Source: Botrytis cinerea B05.10
Lineage: Eukaryota; Ascomycota; Leotiomycetes; Helotiales; Sclerotiniaceae
NCBI RefSeq assembly: GCF_000143535.2
Contig: NC_037313.1
Span: forward strand, 441,501 to 505,500
Direction: 5' to 3'
DNA length: 64,000 nt
Made by a program: the position numbers and the translations under genes. Under the pieces are notes generated by a model, which saw only the letters and a program-made list of their open reading frames with translations, made no database searches and was not told the DNA's origin. This document shows, in pieces, positions 45,410 to 58,252 of this stretch (its first letter is position 1; each line of letters starts with the position of its first letter).

Positions 45410-47829
45410 GTCTGCGCTATCAGGGCGTAGATTCCAAGCTTGGACTAAAATATAGGATACAATCAAGATGAAAATATTATAATGATTCATACAGACCACA
45501 ATCAATTTGTCCTCCGCGTTTCAGGATTCTATCACTAGTTGTGAGATTAACTCCAAACGGCAGTATGCCAGCTTTATTAATGGTCTACTCGTAAATTCCG
45601 TTCATCAAGCGGCTATTCTATACCCAAATTGTGAGAGACCGTATTTTTCATTCAAGATATCCAGCTGAAATACATTAGCCTTACAATGCTTGATGTCGAT
45701 AAGATATTCATCCCATATCCGGAGTAGCTCACAAAACCCTTATGTTATTGAACATTAGTAAACAAGGATATCTTATCTATGGCTAGCCAGCCCATGTGAA
45801 GCAAGTATCTCTCAAGTGAACATGTATAATGAAACACTTCAGCCACACCAGAACGTAAATACAAACTCATTCTTCACCTCCGTTCAATTTCTTCCAGTTC
45901 ATTTCTTAAGCCCATCAATCTCAATTCGCCCATCTCCCACCAACGAACTTCCCACATTCATCTTTTCGCCAAAAGTGTCTTCTAATCTCCACGCTAACAA
46001 CTCTCCCACCATACTATACATTAAAAATTATCACTCCCCCACAAAACTCATCTGATGTCCCTACTCCAACATCTATTCCTGCGCTCCACTCGGTGTTCAT
46101 CTTCCCCTCGTATTTACATATTCCGTCCCAAATACTAATACACTCCAAGTCTTTCTCAACCACAAAAACCTAATCCTCCATTGCGGCTCCAATCCCCAAT
46201 ATATCCACCCAAACTAATTCTTCCTCCAGAGCATGCCAAAGCATGATCCTCCTCAACTCCAGTGTATCTAGCATCCATAAAGCGTTCAAAACACCACTCT
46301 CCCCCAAACCATCCTCGAGACAAATCATGACACAATTACTTTCAATCCTCACGACAAATGGTCCAGCATCCTTCCTCCAACCATTCATCTAGCATTTCTC
46401 ACTCAAAGTCTCAAACCATTAGACCCTTAACACTTGACTCTATTCCGCGACTCACAGATGGTTATTACTGCGATCCCATCTTTTACATTAAGAAAGTCAA
46501 CAAAAGTATCTGAGAATCAACGATACAAATTCGAAATCGTTACATATACATATACATATATATGCATTACAATACACCGTGAAAACCAGAACACACAACA
46601 TATACTCAGCATCATCAATACATTACATTACATTACATTATCCTAGCCTCCAACAGAGCACGAGCATCTCAATCCAGCCATCTTTTAAATCACTACAGCG
46701 GGATTAGCTATGGAACCCTCCCCAGGCAGATTTTCACATCTATATTTCCAATCCAGTCAGGGGGAAATATGAGTTTAGACGACGTGATGAGTCCAGCGGG
46801 TTATCTAACAAATTGCATTTCCGTGAGAAGTAATCATCTCGACAAGAGAGATTACTACATCGTTTTCAAATACTGCAACATTATAAAATCGACTCAAGAT
46901 TCCCACTCCACCCCCTCGTCACACTCAATGCGCAGCACACACTGCACAAAGCCCAAGCAACCGATCTCGAAGCCGACCTACCCATGCTCAACCCAACCAT
47001 TCCCAAAGAATACCACTCCTCAGTATTTACCTTCTCCTCTTTTCTGCTCATTCCGATTTTCCCATGCTGCTCTCTCTCCCTCCCTCCCTCCTCAACCTCA
47101 AACCCCCCACCACCTCGCACAATCTCATCTCCTAGATCTCACCTCTCAACTCTCCATTCTATACAGCACCGCGACGCAATTCACAAGTCCATAGACAAAT
47201 TGGATATACCTACCTACTAGTATATATTTGAGAAAAAAAGAAAGAAAAAAAAAACTATCTACTGGTCTACCTATTCACATACCTATCCACCTGTCCATAT
47301 ACCCACCTATTCTTAAAACAAACCAGTGCCGCTACACAACCCCCCCTCCCCCCTTTCCATTTTCCACAACCAAGCCTCGTTATTTCCGAACAGGAGGATT
47401 ATCTAGTGATAATTCTATATAATTCTATCCGCGAACTAGAGATACCCCAAGCCAGATCCGTCGAGGATAATACGAAAGCCGGGTTAGACAAGCTACGAAT
47501 AGAGTCGTCAATTCGAGGTAGGAAGAACAGACATTAATTTCGCGACGTTTTTCACACATATCTACACTCCAACTCACAACCTACAAAGAAGCAACATAAG
47601 ATAATAGAAATCCTATTCCATACACGCTATACATCTTTTGGCTCTTCTAAATCTATCTATAATAATCTTCATGCATGCACGCTAAAAAGGAAGAAGTCCA
47701 ACTAACCCCAATACATCAATCCGAAGGAAGGAAGGAAAACACTTCTTTCCCTCCGCTAACTAACCTATGCACGCAATGTACGCTCAATATAACCACTCCT
47801 TATGAACATTATCTCTTGATCCCTGATCT
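45410..47829. other. Intergenic 2.4 kb with weak coding candidates
   Basis: Between the Zn2Cys6 gene and the ABC1 kinase gene, whose stops converge. Two short ORFs look partly protein-like: minus 46170-46388 (ends VWVDILGIGAAMED) and plus about 46900-47220 (HKAQATDLEADLPMLN). Neither has a recognised domain, conserved start or splice context, so neither is called as a gene. Confidence 0.4.
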
Positions 47830-49725
47830 TCACGCTGTACCCATGATTCTCTTGGCTCTCAACCAAACCTCAAAAGCTTCCAATTTCAGCTCCACCCTCA
47901 TGTACCCTAACCACGCCACCAACAATCTAATACCGTTCGCCGGCCACAAAAGACTTCCTCTTGCTTTGATCTGCTCCAACTGTTCCTCAAATACCGTTCT
48001 CGTGCAATATCTCGCCAGAATCAAGAAAGTCCTTACAGGTCCCTGTCGCGTATGTAAATTCTCATCCAAACTCCTCGTCAAGTCATTCGTTTTCAATATC
48101 AACAAAATAATTCGTGGAACCTGTCCTAACATTTGTACAAGTTGTTGAAGCATTCCTTCACCCAACGCATCATTAATATTTTTCTTCTCTTCGTCCGATC
48201 GCTCAAGCGCTACATCTTTTGTTAGGATGGTGTAATCGCGACCTGTAATAGCCGAGGCGAATAGGGGGAATTGTTCATCGGTTACACCAGCCACTTCTTT
48301 AGCGTATTTGCGCATGCGGGGTTCATTAGCATCAATTACTGCCAGCCAGAGTTTTGCATAAGAGCGACGGAGTTCGAGAGGTATATCGCGGTACAGACCA
48401 TGGTCGTAAAGAATTACGTCGAAATTGACGCCACGACGATTGTCGTTTTTGCGAATGGCAAGATTGCCCCCGTGAGGATCACAATGTAGAGGAGCATTGT
48501 TGCCAAAGATCATTTCGTTGAAGATACGGGCGAGGGCAGCGGAAACTTCATCGCGATCGATGCCATTAGAATCAAGAAATTCGAGATCATCTAATCGGTG
48601 TCCTGCAACATTCTCCATTACCAATATGCGTTTCTTTGCCCACAAAACATCAGGTATAACCAATGGTAATTCCGGTATCCGTGAGAAGTAATCCTTTGTC
48701 CGCAAAGCATTCTTTCCCTCTTCAGTAAAGTCCAGTTCGATTGGCAATGAAATTTCCATTTCCGATGATAACCATTCTAGATCATACTCTGGGAAGAACC
48801 TCTTCAACGTCGCGAATGTAAAGCTAGTTAATGCCAGATCAAGAGCCGCCCATTCCGCCAAGTTTGGATGCTGAACCTTCACTGCAACCTTTTGTCCCGT
48901 TTCCTTGACAGTAGCTAAATGCACCTGAGCTAAAGACGCTGCCCCTATCGGCAGAGGTGCAAATTCCGAGAAGTAATCTGAAAGTTGTTCGCCGGTATCC
49001 ACCATAAACATATTCTCTATCGATTCCAAGGATGAAACGGGGCATTTATCCTGCAAGGGTATAAATGTAGTCGTCCATTCTAGAGGTAGAAGATAATTCA
49101 TAGCACTCTGCGAAACCCAATTAGCCGACGCATGATGCATCTAGATATAAATAAATCCCCTACCAAATGTTGCCCGAGTTTTATAAATATACTCCCATTC
49201 TTCTCCAAGACTCTCAATGTCCGGTCTGCACATCTCTGATGACAATCTTTCAACCTCCTATCCTGTTCGGCTTCATCTCCAATCTTCTCATTATGGTTCA
49301 ACGTAACTCGATAACTGTCGCACCTCGAATTAGCCACCTGTCCCAAACAATCCTACACAATGCTAGAACATCACTCACTCATTGATACAAACAAACAACG
49401 TACTGACCACTCTCCCCGTCCTCTCAACCGCTTCATATGCATGCCTTATATCATCCGTGAAAGCAAGTCCTGTTGCCGCTACGCCCCCCACAGCAGAAGC
49501 CATAATCACTTTATTTCCCCTCCCATTCTGCTGATATCCATTTCCATTTCCATAACCGTAACCATAACCATTTCCCCCTCTCTTCCCCGTCGAATACGCC
49601 GCATTCTGCACCCAAGATTTCCTAGTTGCTCTCTGTACACATCTCCCACAAGTCCACGAAGTCGTCTTCACACACGGTCTCGACCTCGCCCACGCCGATG
49701 CCGATGCGAAATTAAGTCCCTTCAT
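47830..49725 (-). CDS. Mitochondrial ABC1/ADCK-family (UbiB-like) atypical kinase, ADCK1/Mcp2 type
   Basis: Three exons (49725-49379, 49314-49164, 49107-47830) keep frame and give 591 residues. An Arg/Ser-rich presequence and a Gly/Tyr/Asn low-complexity run precede a hydrophobic stretch (MASAVGGVAATGLAF). The UbiB-family hallmarks follow: KLGQHL of the KxGQ extension, the alanine-rich loop PIGAASLAQVH, the lysine strand VAVKVQHP, catalytic-loop HCDPHGGNL and metal-binding YDHGLYRD. The CIND-YRVTLN junction and LGQHL-SAMNYLLP order resemble yeast Mcp2/Cqd2 and human ADCK1, inner-membrane proteins linked to coenzyme Q distribution and lipid homeostasis. Branch assignment is inference. The frame is open 18 codons upstream to an ATG at 49779. 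Confidence 0.9.
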
Positions 49726-50106
49726 GTCTCTACCTTGCGTATCGTACACGTAGAACAATTTCCCATGCGAAACCCACACAAAACTCTCCTTGCGAAATTA
49801 TCGAACACGATCCATCAATTCATAAAATACCATTACAAGCAAAAGATTCATAAATAGGGATTCAATGCAAAAGTGTTGAGGACTTATCTATCTAAAAAAA
49901 AAGTGGTAAAGTCCCTTGTTTAATGATCCCTGTCGATCGAACCCCCAAGATCGCATGACGTCCTCTATTTATTTCCCATGTTCAAAAAAACCGTTCGATT
50001 ATTTGAGTTCATCCACCCATATAAAATACAATTACAAGCAAATCAGGAGAGAAATGTGAAATCATTCAAATTCATACAATCACTAGAAAAAATCAATCAA
50101 TTCGCC
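49726..50106. promoter_or_regulatory. Divergent promoter region
   Basis: Shared upstream DNA of the ABC1 kinase and the small membrane protein gene; nothing specific recognised. Confidence 0.4.
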
Positions 50107-50587
50107 ATGCCTCCCCGCAAATTCAATTTGAATGGCAAGGTATCTATCATGCTATCCCAATTCCCTTTATTCATCCAATCCCCTCCATCCCCTCTATCCC
50201 TCCCAGCTCCTTCCCAGCTCCTTCCCAGCTCCCACTAACAGCCCCTCCTTCTAGACCTTGACTGCTCCTCTAGCAGCCGCAACCATGGCCCTACTCCTCT
50301 TCACATATACCCGCACATCCATCCGCGCAGCTAAGCAGAATGCCCAAAAACATCGCGAGGCAGACGGTGGACAAATCGACTGGGCCAATGAAAGTTTAAG
50401 ACGTCATGGACAGTTAGATGCACCTGTGGAGCAAACAACCGTGAAACAACTATTGGGAACAGCGAAGGATAATTTGGAGGAATTGAGGAGGAAAGGAAAT
50501 GCGCCCGAGAGGCATGAAGTGGAGAGGAAGTTGAGAGAGAGAGCGGCGAAGGGGAGAGAAGGTGGTTTTGCCGGGAAATCAGAGTAA
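50107..50587 (+). CDS. Small single-pass membrane protein, 121 residues, unknown
   Basis: Two exons (50107-50139, 50255-50587) keep frame. It starts M-P-P-R-K-F-N-L-N-G-K, then a membrane segment (LTAPLAAATMALLLFTYT), then a charged helical tail (AAKQNAQKHREADGGQIDWANESLRRHGQ, later KLRERAAKGREGG). The layout, a short basic N-terminus, one membrane span and a soluble charged helix, is that of small mitochondrial inner-membrane or ER assembly proteins, but the family is not recognised. The intron carries a (TCCCAGCTCCT)-type short repeat at about 50203-50231. Confidence 0.75.
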
Positions 50588-51028
50588 TGTCAAATGAGAA
50601 TAACGATGGCGATGGGAACGGTGTTTGGATTTATCAAAGTGCACAGCTACTTCACGAATTCGTCTTTCCAGGTTACATATGGGAGTTCAGGGAGATCTTT
50701 ACAAAATTGCATATTTGGGTCAAGGTGGAATATTAAACAATCATTTGCTATGATGGCCAATACCATCTATAAATACAATTCCTCTGTTCACAAAAGGTAT
50801 CATTCAGATATGAACGTCTGTAATATCTTCCATAAACACAAAGGCCGCATCATGCAACTCAATACCTAATGGCCGAGTGCATGACCGAACGCCCGCAAAC
50901 TTCGAATGCTTCAAAATACAGAAATGTTTTTTTGGTTTCTTCATTTCCTCGAACCTCAGAGGTGGATGCCATATTTTTCTTGGAGTTTATACATCTTCCC
51001 GAGAAGGATGGTCAAATGTATGAAACAT
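50588..51028. other. Convergent intergenic region
   Basis: 3' ends of the small membrane protein gene and the carrier; ORFs at 50594-50869 and 50869-51090 have no support. Confidence 0.5.
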
Positions 51029-52300
51029 TTACCAATCTTCTCCCGATTTCCGTATTCCTTCTGCCTTGGCATGATTTAAATGTTTCATAAGATACTCATA
51101 GGTGAGCATAGTGGTTGTGGCCGCAGGTACCGCTCTCATCATATTCGTGCCCATACCTGCATAAAATGCCCTCCATCCTTCTTCGCGTAATATCGTTTTA
51201 AATGTCATCACAATGCCCCTATATTTTGGGACCGCTCGTTTGATCTGAGCAAGGGGATTGGAAGCCCCGTGTTGATGGGAGTGTCCTTCTAGACCTCCCC
51301 TGAATGCGCCATATTCTGTTGAAGCGGCTGGCATGGATCTTTGTTGAGTTTGAAGTCTTGTCCGAATGACTTCGTGAGGATAGGTGGTAGAGCTTGCTAT
51401 GACCTTACTGAGCACACTTGCAGATAATACTCCAAATAGATGAGCACTTTCATCACCTTCTGCTGACTCTCCCATTCCCTTGCCTGTGAACTCCTTCTTG
51501 AGATATTCATAAGCTGGAAATTGGACAGCCACATGTGTCAAGCCAAGGAGTGCAGGAGTCAGGCCAGAATAAAAGGATAAAATTCCTTCAGTCCTGTACA
51601 TCACTTTTGCTGCATCTAAAGTTGACCGATAATGCCAAGGTGGCCTGGCTCCATTATTTTTTGCCTTGCGGCTAACTTGTGACATCAGACGTGTCTTTAT
51701 AACCCAGATAGGATTGGTAACCATTGTCGATGAAGCTCCAGCAATTATTGAGGACCAAAAATTGACCACTACTGTGTTGTCTGTAGAGATTCGTTTAGCT
51801 TCCATCGTCAATCTCAAGATTTACTCATAATTCATACCGGTATGATGTCCAAAGAACTGTTTTGATCTACCATAGACCGTAAACCAAACTGCCCATGTAG
51901 GTAGATAACCAAGGATAATTGGACCAAGGCCTCGATACAATCCTTTCAACCCCTCTTCCCGCCATATCACCCTTCCAGTTCCAAGTAAACCACTATATAC
52001 TGCTTGTCCCGCAGGTTGTGATCCTAGTCCTTGTGCGGCTCTGAACCCCCCTTGTGCTTGTAGTTTCGTCTTAATAACATCTAGTGGACAAGTGACAACT
52101 CCAGAAGTAAAACCACCGACCGCCCCCGCAAATGCATTGAATTCCCATTCCGCCCGTGATCTAGCTACTCTCTCCAATCTAGTAATAGGTGAATCTCCCC
52201 CTCCAAACGTTAAACTCGATGTGAATTGTTGGGTGGTAGGTTGAGAGGACGCAAAATCCTCAGATCCTGATGATGATGGCGTGCTGCGTTCATGTGACAT
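51029..52300 (-). CDS. Mitochondrial carrier, NAD+/pyrimidine nucleotide type (Yia6/Ndt1-like)
   Basis: Two exons (52300-51838, 51780-51029) with a 57-bp intron give 404 residues. The three carrier signatures read PLDVIK (repeat 1), PIWVIK (repeat 2) and PHEVIR (repeat 3). The tryptophan-containing second signature TNPIWVIKTRLM is typical of the NAD+ carriers Yia6/Yea6 and the pyrimidine-nucleotide carriers Rim2/SLC25A32-33-36. The N-terminal about 55 residues are Ser/Thr/Gln-rich, and a loop in repeat 3 carries a His/Gly-rich insertion (GLEGHSHQHGAS). Substrate assignment to NAD+ is inference from the signature. Inner mitochondrial membrane. Confidence 0.88.
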
Positions 52301-53685
52301 TGTAATTGTTGTTGGCGCAAATATCTAATAGCTTCTGCTACTTCAGCCAGAGGCAGGCAGAAGTGAATCGCGCGGGGAGGAAAGCCGCCGATGGGTTTGG
52401 AAGGCCTTCACTGATTGTCGCCGTTCTTTTCTTGCAATCTCGTGTCCCGGTGTGCGGGGAAAGATCCCACGCAGCACGCCAGTGACACAACAGCTAACGG
52501 TTATCGCAGGCCATTGACAATCGCCTGAATGTTTGTAGAAGTTTCGTGGATTGTGCGAGCGTTGAAAAGTTGGAAAGGTGGGCTTTTTGGGGTTCTTTGA
52601 GGAAAGTGGGTTGAGGATTTTGTGGTTGAGGGAAGCACCGGACTTCAAGACCGGCTCAAAATTCTCGGAAGCTTATAATAGATTATTCAATCAATCGCTT
52701 GAGAAAAAGGGACGAACCGCCAAGCCAGAGTGAGAAAGAAGCAGGTACAGTTCCAAACGAGGATGGAATCTTATGGGTGAGCTTGTGATGGAATTTGATT
52801 TGATGATATTTATGATTGTGAGAATGCCTTTTCGATGTATGTTCTAGATATCAAAAGAAGAATGAGGGTTGTGTGAGAAATGTAGGTAAGAAAATAGAAC
52901 TACGAGTAGAATATCATAATTCTAATTCAACAAAGTGGGGGAAATCAACCCGTGTGGTTGGCGACAGGGAAAGCTTGATTCTAAAGGGCCTAGGTGGGCG
53001 AGTGACGGATGGATGATAGGAACGATATATGTATGTATGAACAGTTGGAACTTGAGTATCATTGGTCTCGAGGTGCTTTGTAGGTAGATCTTCCTAGCCG
53101 ATCCTATCCTACCATTAACCAGCAAGCAGAGCATTCAATGGCACAGCAGCATCTCTACTAGCATCTTGTATCAACCATAATCTATCTAAGAATGCTCAAC
53201 CTGTGACATGCTTGATCCATTGATACAATGCTCTACTTCTACTTCTACCGGAGCAGCTAGCTAATGGAGAAAAGGCACAATTAGACGAGTAGTTCTCCCA
53301 GTATTATGATTATCATGAGCATTCTAATTCATGCCATGCCATGATCTATTAGACAACACATCTTCAAACCCAAATTGAGAAAAAGAAAATCATTACATAC
53401 ACCTCTCCAACAAACCTTCATCTCAAACAAAGAAAATCATCTCATCCCACACCCACCTCTACTCTCTTTCCATGCAAAGTCATCTCATTGTGACATTAAT
53501 CATGCCGATATCTTCCCCCACCCATTTGATTCCGTTCCGTCCCTCATTCCCTCAACCAATCACAGACTCCTCAAACCACGCTGACTCGCTTACCTAATAT
53601 CCTCATAACTTTTGAACTTCACTCTCAATATACACCACCAATTTGCCCTCTCTCTCCCAATACCACCCCTCCAAATCCACCCATC
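52301..53685. other. Divergent intergenic region, 1.4 kb
   Basis: Promoters of the carrier (minus) and QCR7 (plus). Weak ORFs at 52343-52648 and 52922-53134 are not supported. Confidence 0.5.
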
Positions 53686-54299
53686 ATGTCTGCACCATCG
53701 TTAGCAAGCTGGATTTCCAAGAAGCCCGGGCTCTTGAAGATGATGAAGCCTTTGGCCTCATGGTACACCAATGCTGCCGGATATCGCCAGTTGGGATTAA
53801 GGTATGCGATATTTTTGACTCTGCTTAAAATATGCCATGCACGAACACGCATGGGAATTGGGATACGCATAGCAAAGAAAGGAAACTAACATGTCTCGAA
53901 ATTACAGAGCCGATGATTTACTCCCCGAGGAATCCGAAGAGGTTCTCCTTGCGCTCAAGCGTTTACCGCAAAAAGAAGCTTACGATCGTGTTTTCCGTTT
54001 GCGAAGAGCTGTTCAGGTACGCATGCCACTCCTTCCTCAAACAATGGGGTAAATACAATTAGATCTATAATTGACAATCCCACAGTGTTCCGTCCAACAT
54101 CAACTTTTGCCCAAAGATCAACACACCAAGCCTGAAGAAGTGAGTCTCTTTATTCGGTTTTCCAGCACACTTCCACGCTCGTACTGATCAATACATTTCA
54201 CAGGATTACGCATACCTCTCCCCCATCATTGCCGAGATCGAAGCCGAGGCCAAGGAACGTGCTGATTTGGAATCGTTGACTATTACCAAGAAGAATTAG
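53686..54299 (+). CDS. QCR7: Cytochrome bc1 complex subunit 7 (ubiquinol-cytochrome c reductase 14 kDa)
   Basis: Four exons (53686-53801, 53908-54016, 54086-54139, 54204-54299), all in frame, 124 residues, the normal size. Features are the N-terminal M-S-A-P-S-L and the AAGYRQLGLRADDLL block, then EVLLALKRLPQKEAYDRVFRLRRA, QHQLLPKDQHTKPEED and the acidic C-terminal helix, the canonical order for Qcr7. It sits on the matrix side of respiratory complex III bound to cytochrome b. Ordinary and intact. Confidence 0.96.
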
Positions 54300-55796
54300 A
54301 GGGGGAAAAGGTAGAGGGTGCGGATGCAGAGACGCTGGATATGTATATTTGGGAAGGTGGGAAAGTCAAGGGAAGTGAAGGAATGAGATGAGATTAGAGG
54401 ATGGGGAATGAAAAGCACCGAGATGAGATGTGATGCTCTGTACTTTATAACGATGATCATCAATTCGAAAAACAAAAAGTCACTCTACTCTATATGATGG
54501 TTGTGTGAAGAGGGAAGATGGGATATCATGCAACTCTACTATTTCTCTACTGTTTCGGTGGAGCCAACCATGGCGATATAATAATCAAATTGGTTGACAT
54601 CACAACACAAGCTGCCGAACACTTCACAAAAGCCATCTCAACACTGTGACCAACAGAGGCAAAGAAGTGTCCAAAAACTCAAGCCAAGTCTAAGTCCAGA
54701 GAACTCCTGATATGAAAATCTAAGAGTCATGACACTAAAGTAAAACAAATCTCAAGCAAGAGAAAAGAACTTTCGAAGCATCAAATGGCCAGAATCATAG
54801 GATATGAAGCAAGCAAACAAGCAAGCATCAGACATGTCCTCGCCTCTTCTTCAATCCTTCGAAACTTTTCACTTTGTCCTGTTCTCCTCTCGCCCACTAC
54901 CACTTCCATCTCCATAGCCACAGCCCAATCTAGCCCAAACTCCAAGATCGAGAGTCTTCCCGATATAATCTGATCCATCAGACTAAACACCATCCATCCA
55001 GCCATCTAGCTTTGCCACATCCATACAAATCAAATCCATTCCAATCCCAATCCCACCGCCGATCCAAACACAAGTCAGTCTCACAAATCAGCACCACAAG
55101 AAGAAGCACAAATCCAACTAATGCAAACATCCTCATATTCGCAAACCAGTGTTTCTACCTAGTAAGCTATTCTATCTATTCCACCCTCTGCTTTACTCTC
55201 CTTCCCTTCCTCTGCCCAAAACTTTTGATTTCTCCTCAAGACTACCTAACTATCCACAACACACATCCATCCACCCCCATTATTCATAGATACCTCAATA
55301 CCTATACCCATAGAAACAATTACAAATCTCAAAATTTCTAGTCCCTCTAATCCCTCTCAACCACATTCGCACTCTCATTCTCATTCTCATTAAATCCCCG
55401 CCTTCCGATTCATCATCCTCCATTTTTTCATCCAGTGCACCACGGAAGAAATAAAGACCATTCATAAACAAATCGCAATTGGGACATTTCTATTACAGTG
55501 GTATGCTGTCCTTGCAACCATGCTTGCTAACAAGCCCAAGCCCTTATCTTCATTCGTGAAAAATGATCAAACTCCCGGACCCCCTAGAATGAAAAAGGAA
55601 AAAAAGTTCGGTACAAGAAATCTCGAAGTTAAAAAACCCCCTTCGAAAATAGGTTGGGGGGAATCATTTTCCCCTCCTTTCTGGATGTTGGTTCCTTTTC
55701 CGAATCCAATCATACAAAATCTTCTCTTTCTGACTAAAAAAAACTCCGTATATTCATTAAGACGTGTCCGAACGAATTTCTTAATACAGTGGCATC
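54300..55796. other. Convergent intergenic region, 1.5 kb
   Basis: Between QCR7 and MNN9 stops. Contains simple-sequence runs (AAGCAAGC, CATTCTC) and unsupported ORFs at 54785-55341 and 55520-55864. Confidence 0.5.
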
Positions 55797-57293
55797 TCAA
55801 ACGTTGTTACCAGGCTTCTCCTCCGTATCCATGTGCCAGACGACATAGTTGGGCAATCCAATAACTTCATACCCTGCTCTCTTGGCCATTTTTGCGAATC
55901 CTTCAGTCTCGGCTTGATTTTCGAATGCGTAGGCGGGAAAGTTGATTCCTATGTATTGGTCAATACTTTGCCCTCTTCAAAATTATCTGGCACAATTACC
56001 TGATCTATGAACATCTGCCTTAACAATAATGTTGACTCCACCAATACCATCAAGCTTGACTTCCTCATCCTTGTTTTCTCTCCAGTTACCCATCAAAGCC
56101 ATGTAAGTGCGGCCGGTATCGAATTCTTTATAACCTAGAGTATTGTTAGTATGGTGACACAAAGTTTCTGAGATTAATACATACCCTCGACGATAACTGT
56201 GTCTTTGTCAAGCTTTGAGGCAAGCTTGAGTGCTTTATCCGACTCGATCCATGAGTTGTAATCAACTAAGGACGATTAGCATTCATTGCAGACTTCCAAG
56301 TGTGGTCTAGACTTACATCGACCCTCAATATCAACTCCATCACGGTATCGATGGAACCAGACATCTGCAAAAGTCAGTAATTGTAACAAATCTTATGAAA
56401 GAGAGATATTCATACTTGGTACAATGATATCTCTATCGTGAGCAATGAAGTCCTCAATGATCTTCTCAGGACTATCAACGATGTCTGCATCTCTCCAGTA
56501 GACCCATGAATGTTCTGGTTTCAATGCCGCAGACAAGAGATAGTTTCTGGCACGAGCCATGATCTTTCTTCGGGGTGCTTGAGCTGCATACGCATGACGT
56601 TCCTCAACGGTCTGGCCCGAAACCGCACCAAAATCCTTCTGAACAATCAAAGCACTGTTGAATGCCTCGGTTTCCTTTCCGTCCTGAATTCTGTCGAGTT
56701 CTGCAGCAAGCACAGCGAGAGTGTCGTCAGATGAATCGCCAACCAAGAAAGCAAGATCTATCAAATCGTGTGGGTATGACAAGAGTGAGAGCAAATCAAA
56801 GTATTTTGGCAAATATGACGCGGCATCTCGGAGAGGGGTCAAGATCAGAATCCGTTCCTTATTCGCAATTGCTTTTGTAGTAGATCGGATAGGATTGAGG
56901 TCGACACTTTTAATGGTAGTAGAATTGACAACAACTGGCTCATGGTGGTTAAAGATAACTGGTGTTTGTAAATGCGCGTTCCAGTCGGCCTGTTCATTCA
57001 ATGTCATCTGCATCGGTGGTTTCGAAGGCCCCCAGCAATAATATCTTTAGACACAGTACAAAATCAGCGTTGTTCTTCTTCGGTAATTACTGATAAGCCA
57101 TAAGTAAGGTGCTTGCTTACCTTTGCATCTCTTGTGCTGAAGTACTAATTCCTCTCCATAGTAATACAACAACACCGGCTAATGCAACACATAGTAGAAA
57201 TCGCGTCCTTGTAAGAAACACCCATATCGCTCTCGCTGGCGGTAATTGTGCTTTTGTAGCCTTCCAATTCATGCCACCCTTAGGACCCAACAT
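55797..57293 (-). CDS. MNN9: Alpha-1,6-mannosyltransferase subunit of mannan polymerase (GT62)
   Basis: A multi-exon gene from ATG 57293 (M-L-G-P-K-G-G) to TGA 55797-55799, about 370 residues. A type II anchor (FLLCVALAGVVVLLW, about residues 31-46) follows a short cytoplasmic tail. The lumenal domain has ILILTPLRDAASYLPKYF, AFLVGDSSDDTL and YWRDADIVDSPEKII (the DxD-like metal site), then VWFHRYRDGVDIEGR, YNSWIESDKA, FDTGRTYMALMG, KADVHRSG and INFPAYAFENQAETEGFAKMAKR in successive small exons. These are the GT62 (Anp1/Mnn9/Van1) blocks, and the short length favours Mnn9. It extends the alpha-1,6-mannose backbone of N-glycans in the Golgi. It appears complete. Confidence 0.93.
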
Positions 57294-58252
57294 GACGAAA
57301 CCCCTGTGGCTTCAAAACCACCAGTAAGAAAAGTAGATTATATCAATTCGAGATCGCAGACGTAGAAGTTAGAGCGCCCCGAAATTCCGTTACAAAGGAT
57401 GGTGAAATTGTGAGCTCTTTGACACTAAAATCAGGGAGTTTGGCAGATCTGAAGAAGTTGAGGAGGTCGCGAGTGGCAGGGAGATCAGTTCAGAGTGGCC
57501 TCGAGGTTCCTACACGAATTTAGAAATTATGCCAAGAGTGTATAAGCGAATGAAAAGAGAGGAACTAGACCTTTGTAATATTTATTGAATTTTGAGGGGA
57601 ACTCCACACACAGAAAGAGATGTTGAGAAGATGGAGAGGAAGTATATATGGAGTGTTTTCTTTTGCACTTGATGTAGACGTACAATATATTCACTTGTAT
57701 ACATTTGCGTTGTTAAAAGTGTTGTATCGTTCACTACTACACACACCACTGTCTGACGATGAACGCTGAAATTAATTTTTACATACACTACCATCTGATT
57801 CGTACTCTTATCAAGGTATATTGCTTGTGTTGCGTTTGCCAATGCCCATGCCAATTTTTCCTCATGTATGTCAATCAATGTCCGGACTCGCGAGTTCGCC
57901 TCTATCTGGATCGGATTACCTGGCCAAAAAAGGAGTCGTCACGTGAATCTGCCATTTTCCAATGAATTTGAAACATAGGGATGGTGCCATGCTGAATACT
58001 TGGGCTTGCAGGATAAGTAGAGTTGGAGTCATCGTCTGAAGTCAAGATAATCATCCATTGTTCTGAATTCAAACATATGAACGAATATGCAGGTATCTGT
58101 CGCTCTGAAGTATTGATCAAATCACTAATATCTTGAGATAGTGGAAGTATCTTGCTTACAATTCAGGAATTAGGCTGCACAGAGTACTGTCATTCAAATT
58201 CATCACTTCATCAATAAAACTCTTTTCTCTGCAATCATCAAGTCAATTCAAA
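57294..58252. other. Divergent intergenic region
   Basis: Promoters of MNN9 and the DNA glycosylase; ORFs at 57582-57878 and 57759-57965 are unsupported. Confidence 0.5.

Noticed and set aside
51799..51837. A 39-bp intron in the NAD+-type carrier
   Set aside because: The next acceptor (51781) gives a normal 57-bp intron in the same frame and is preferred.
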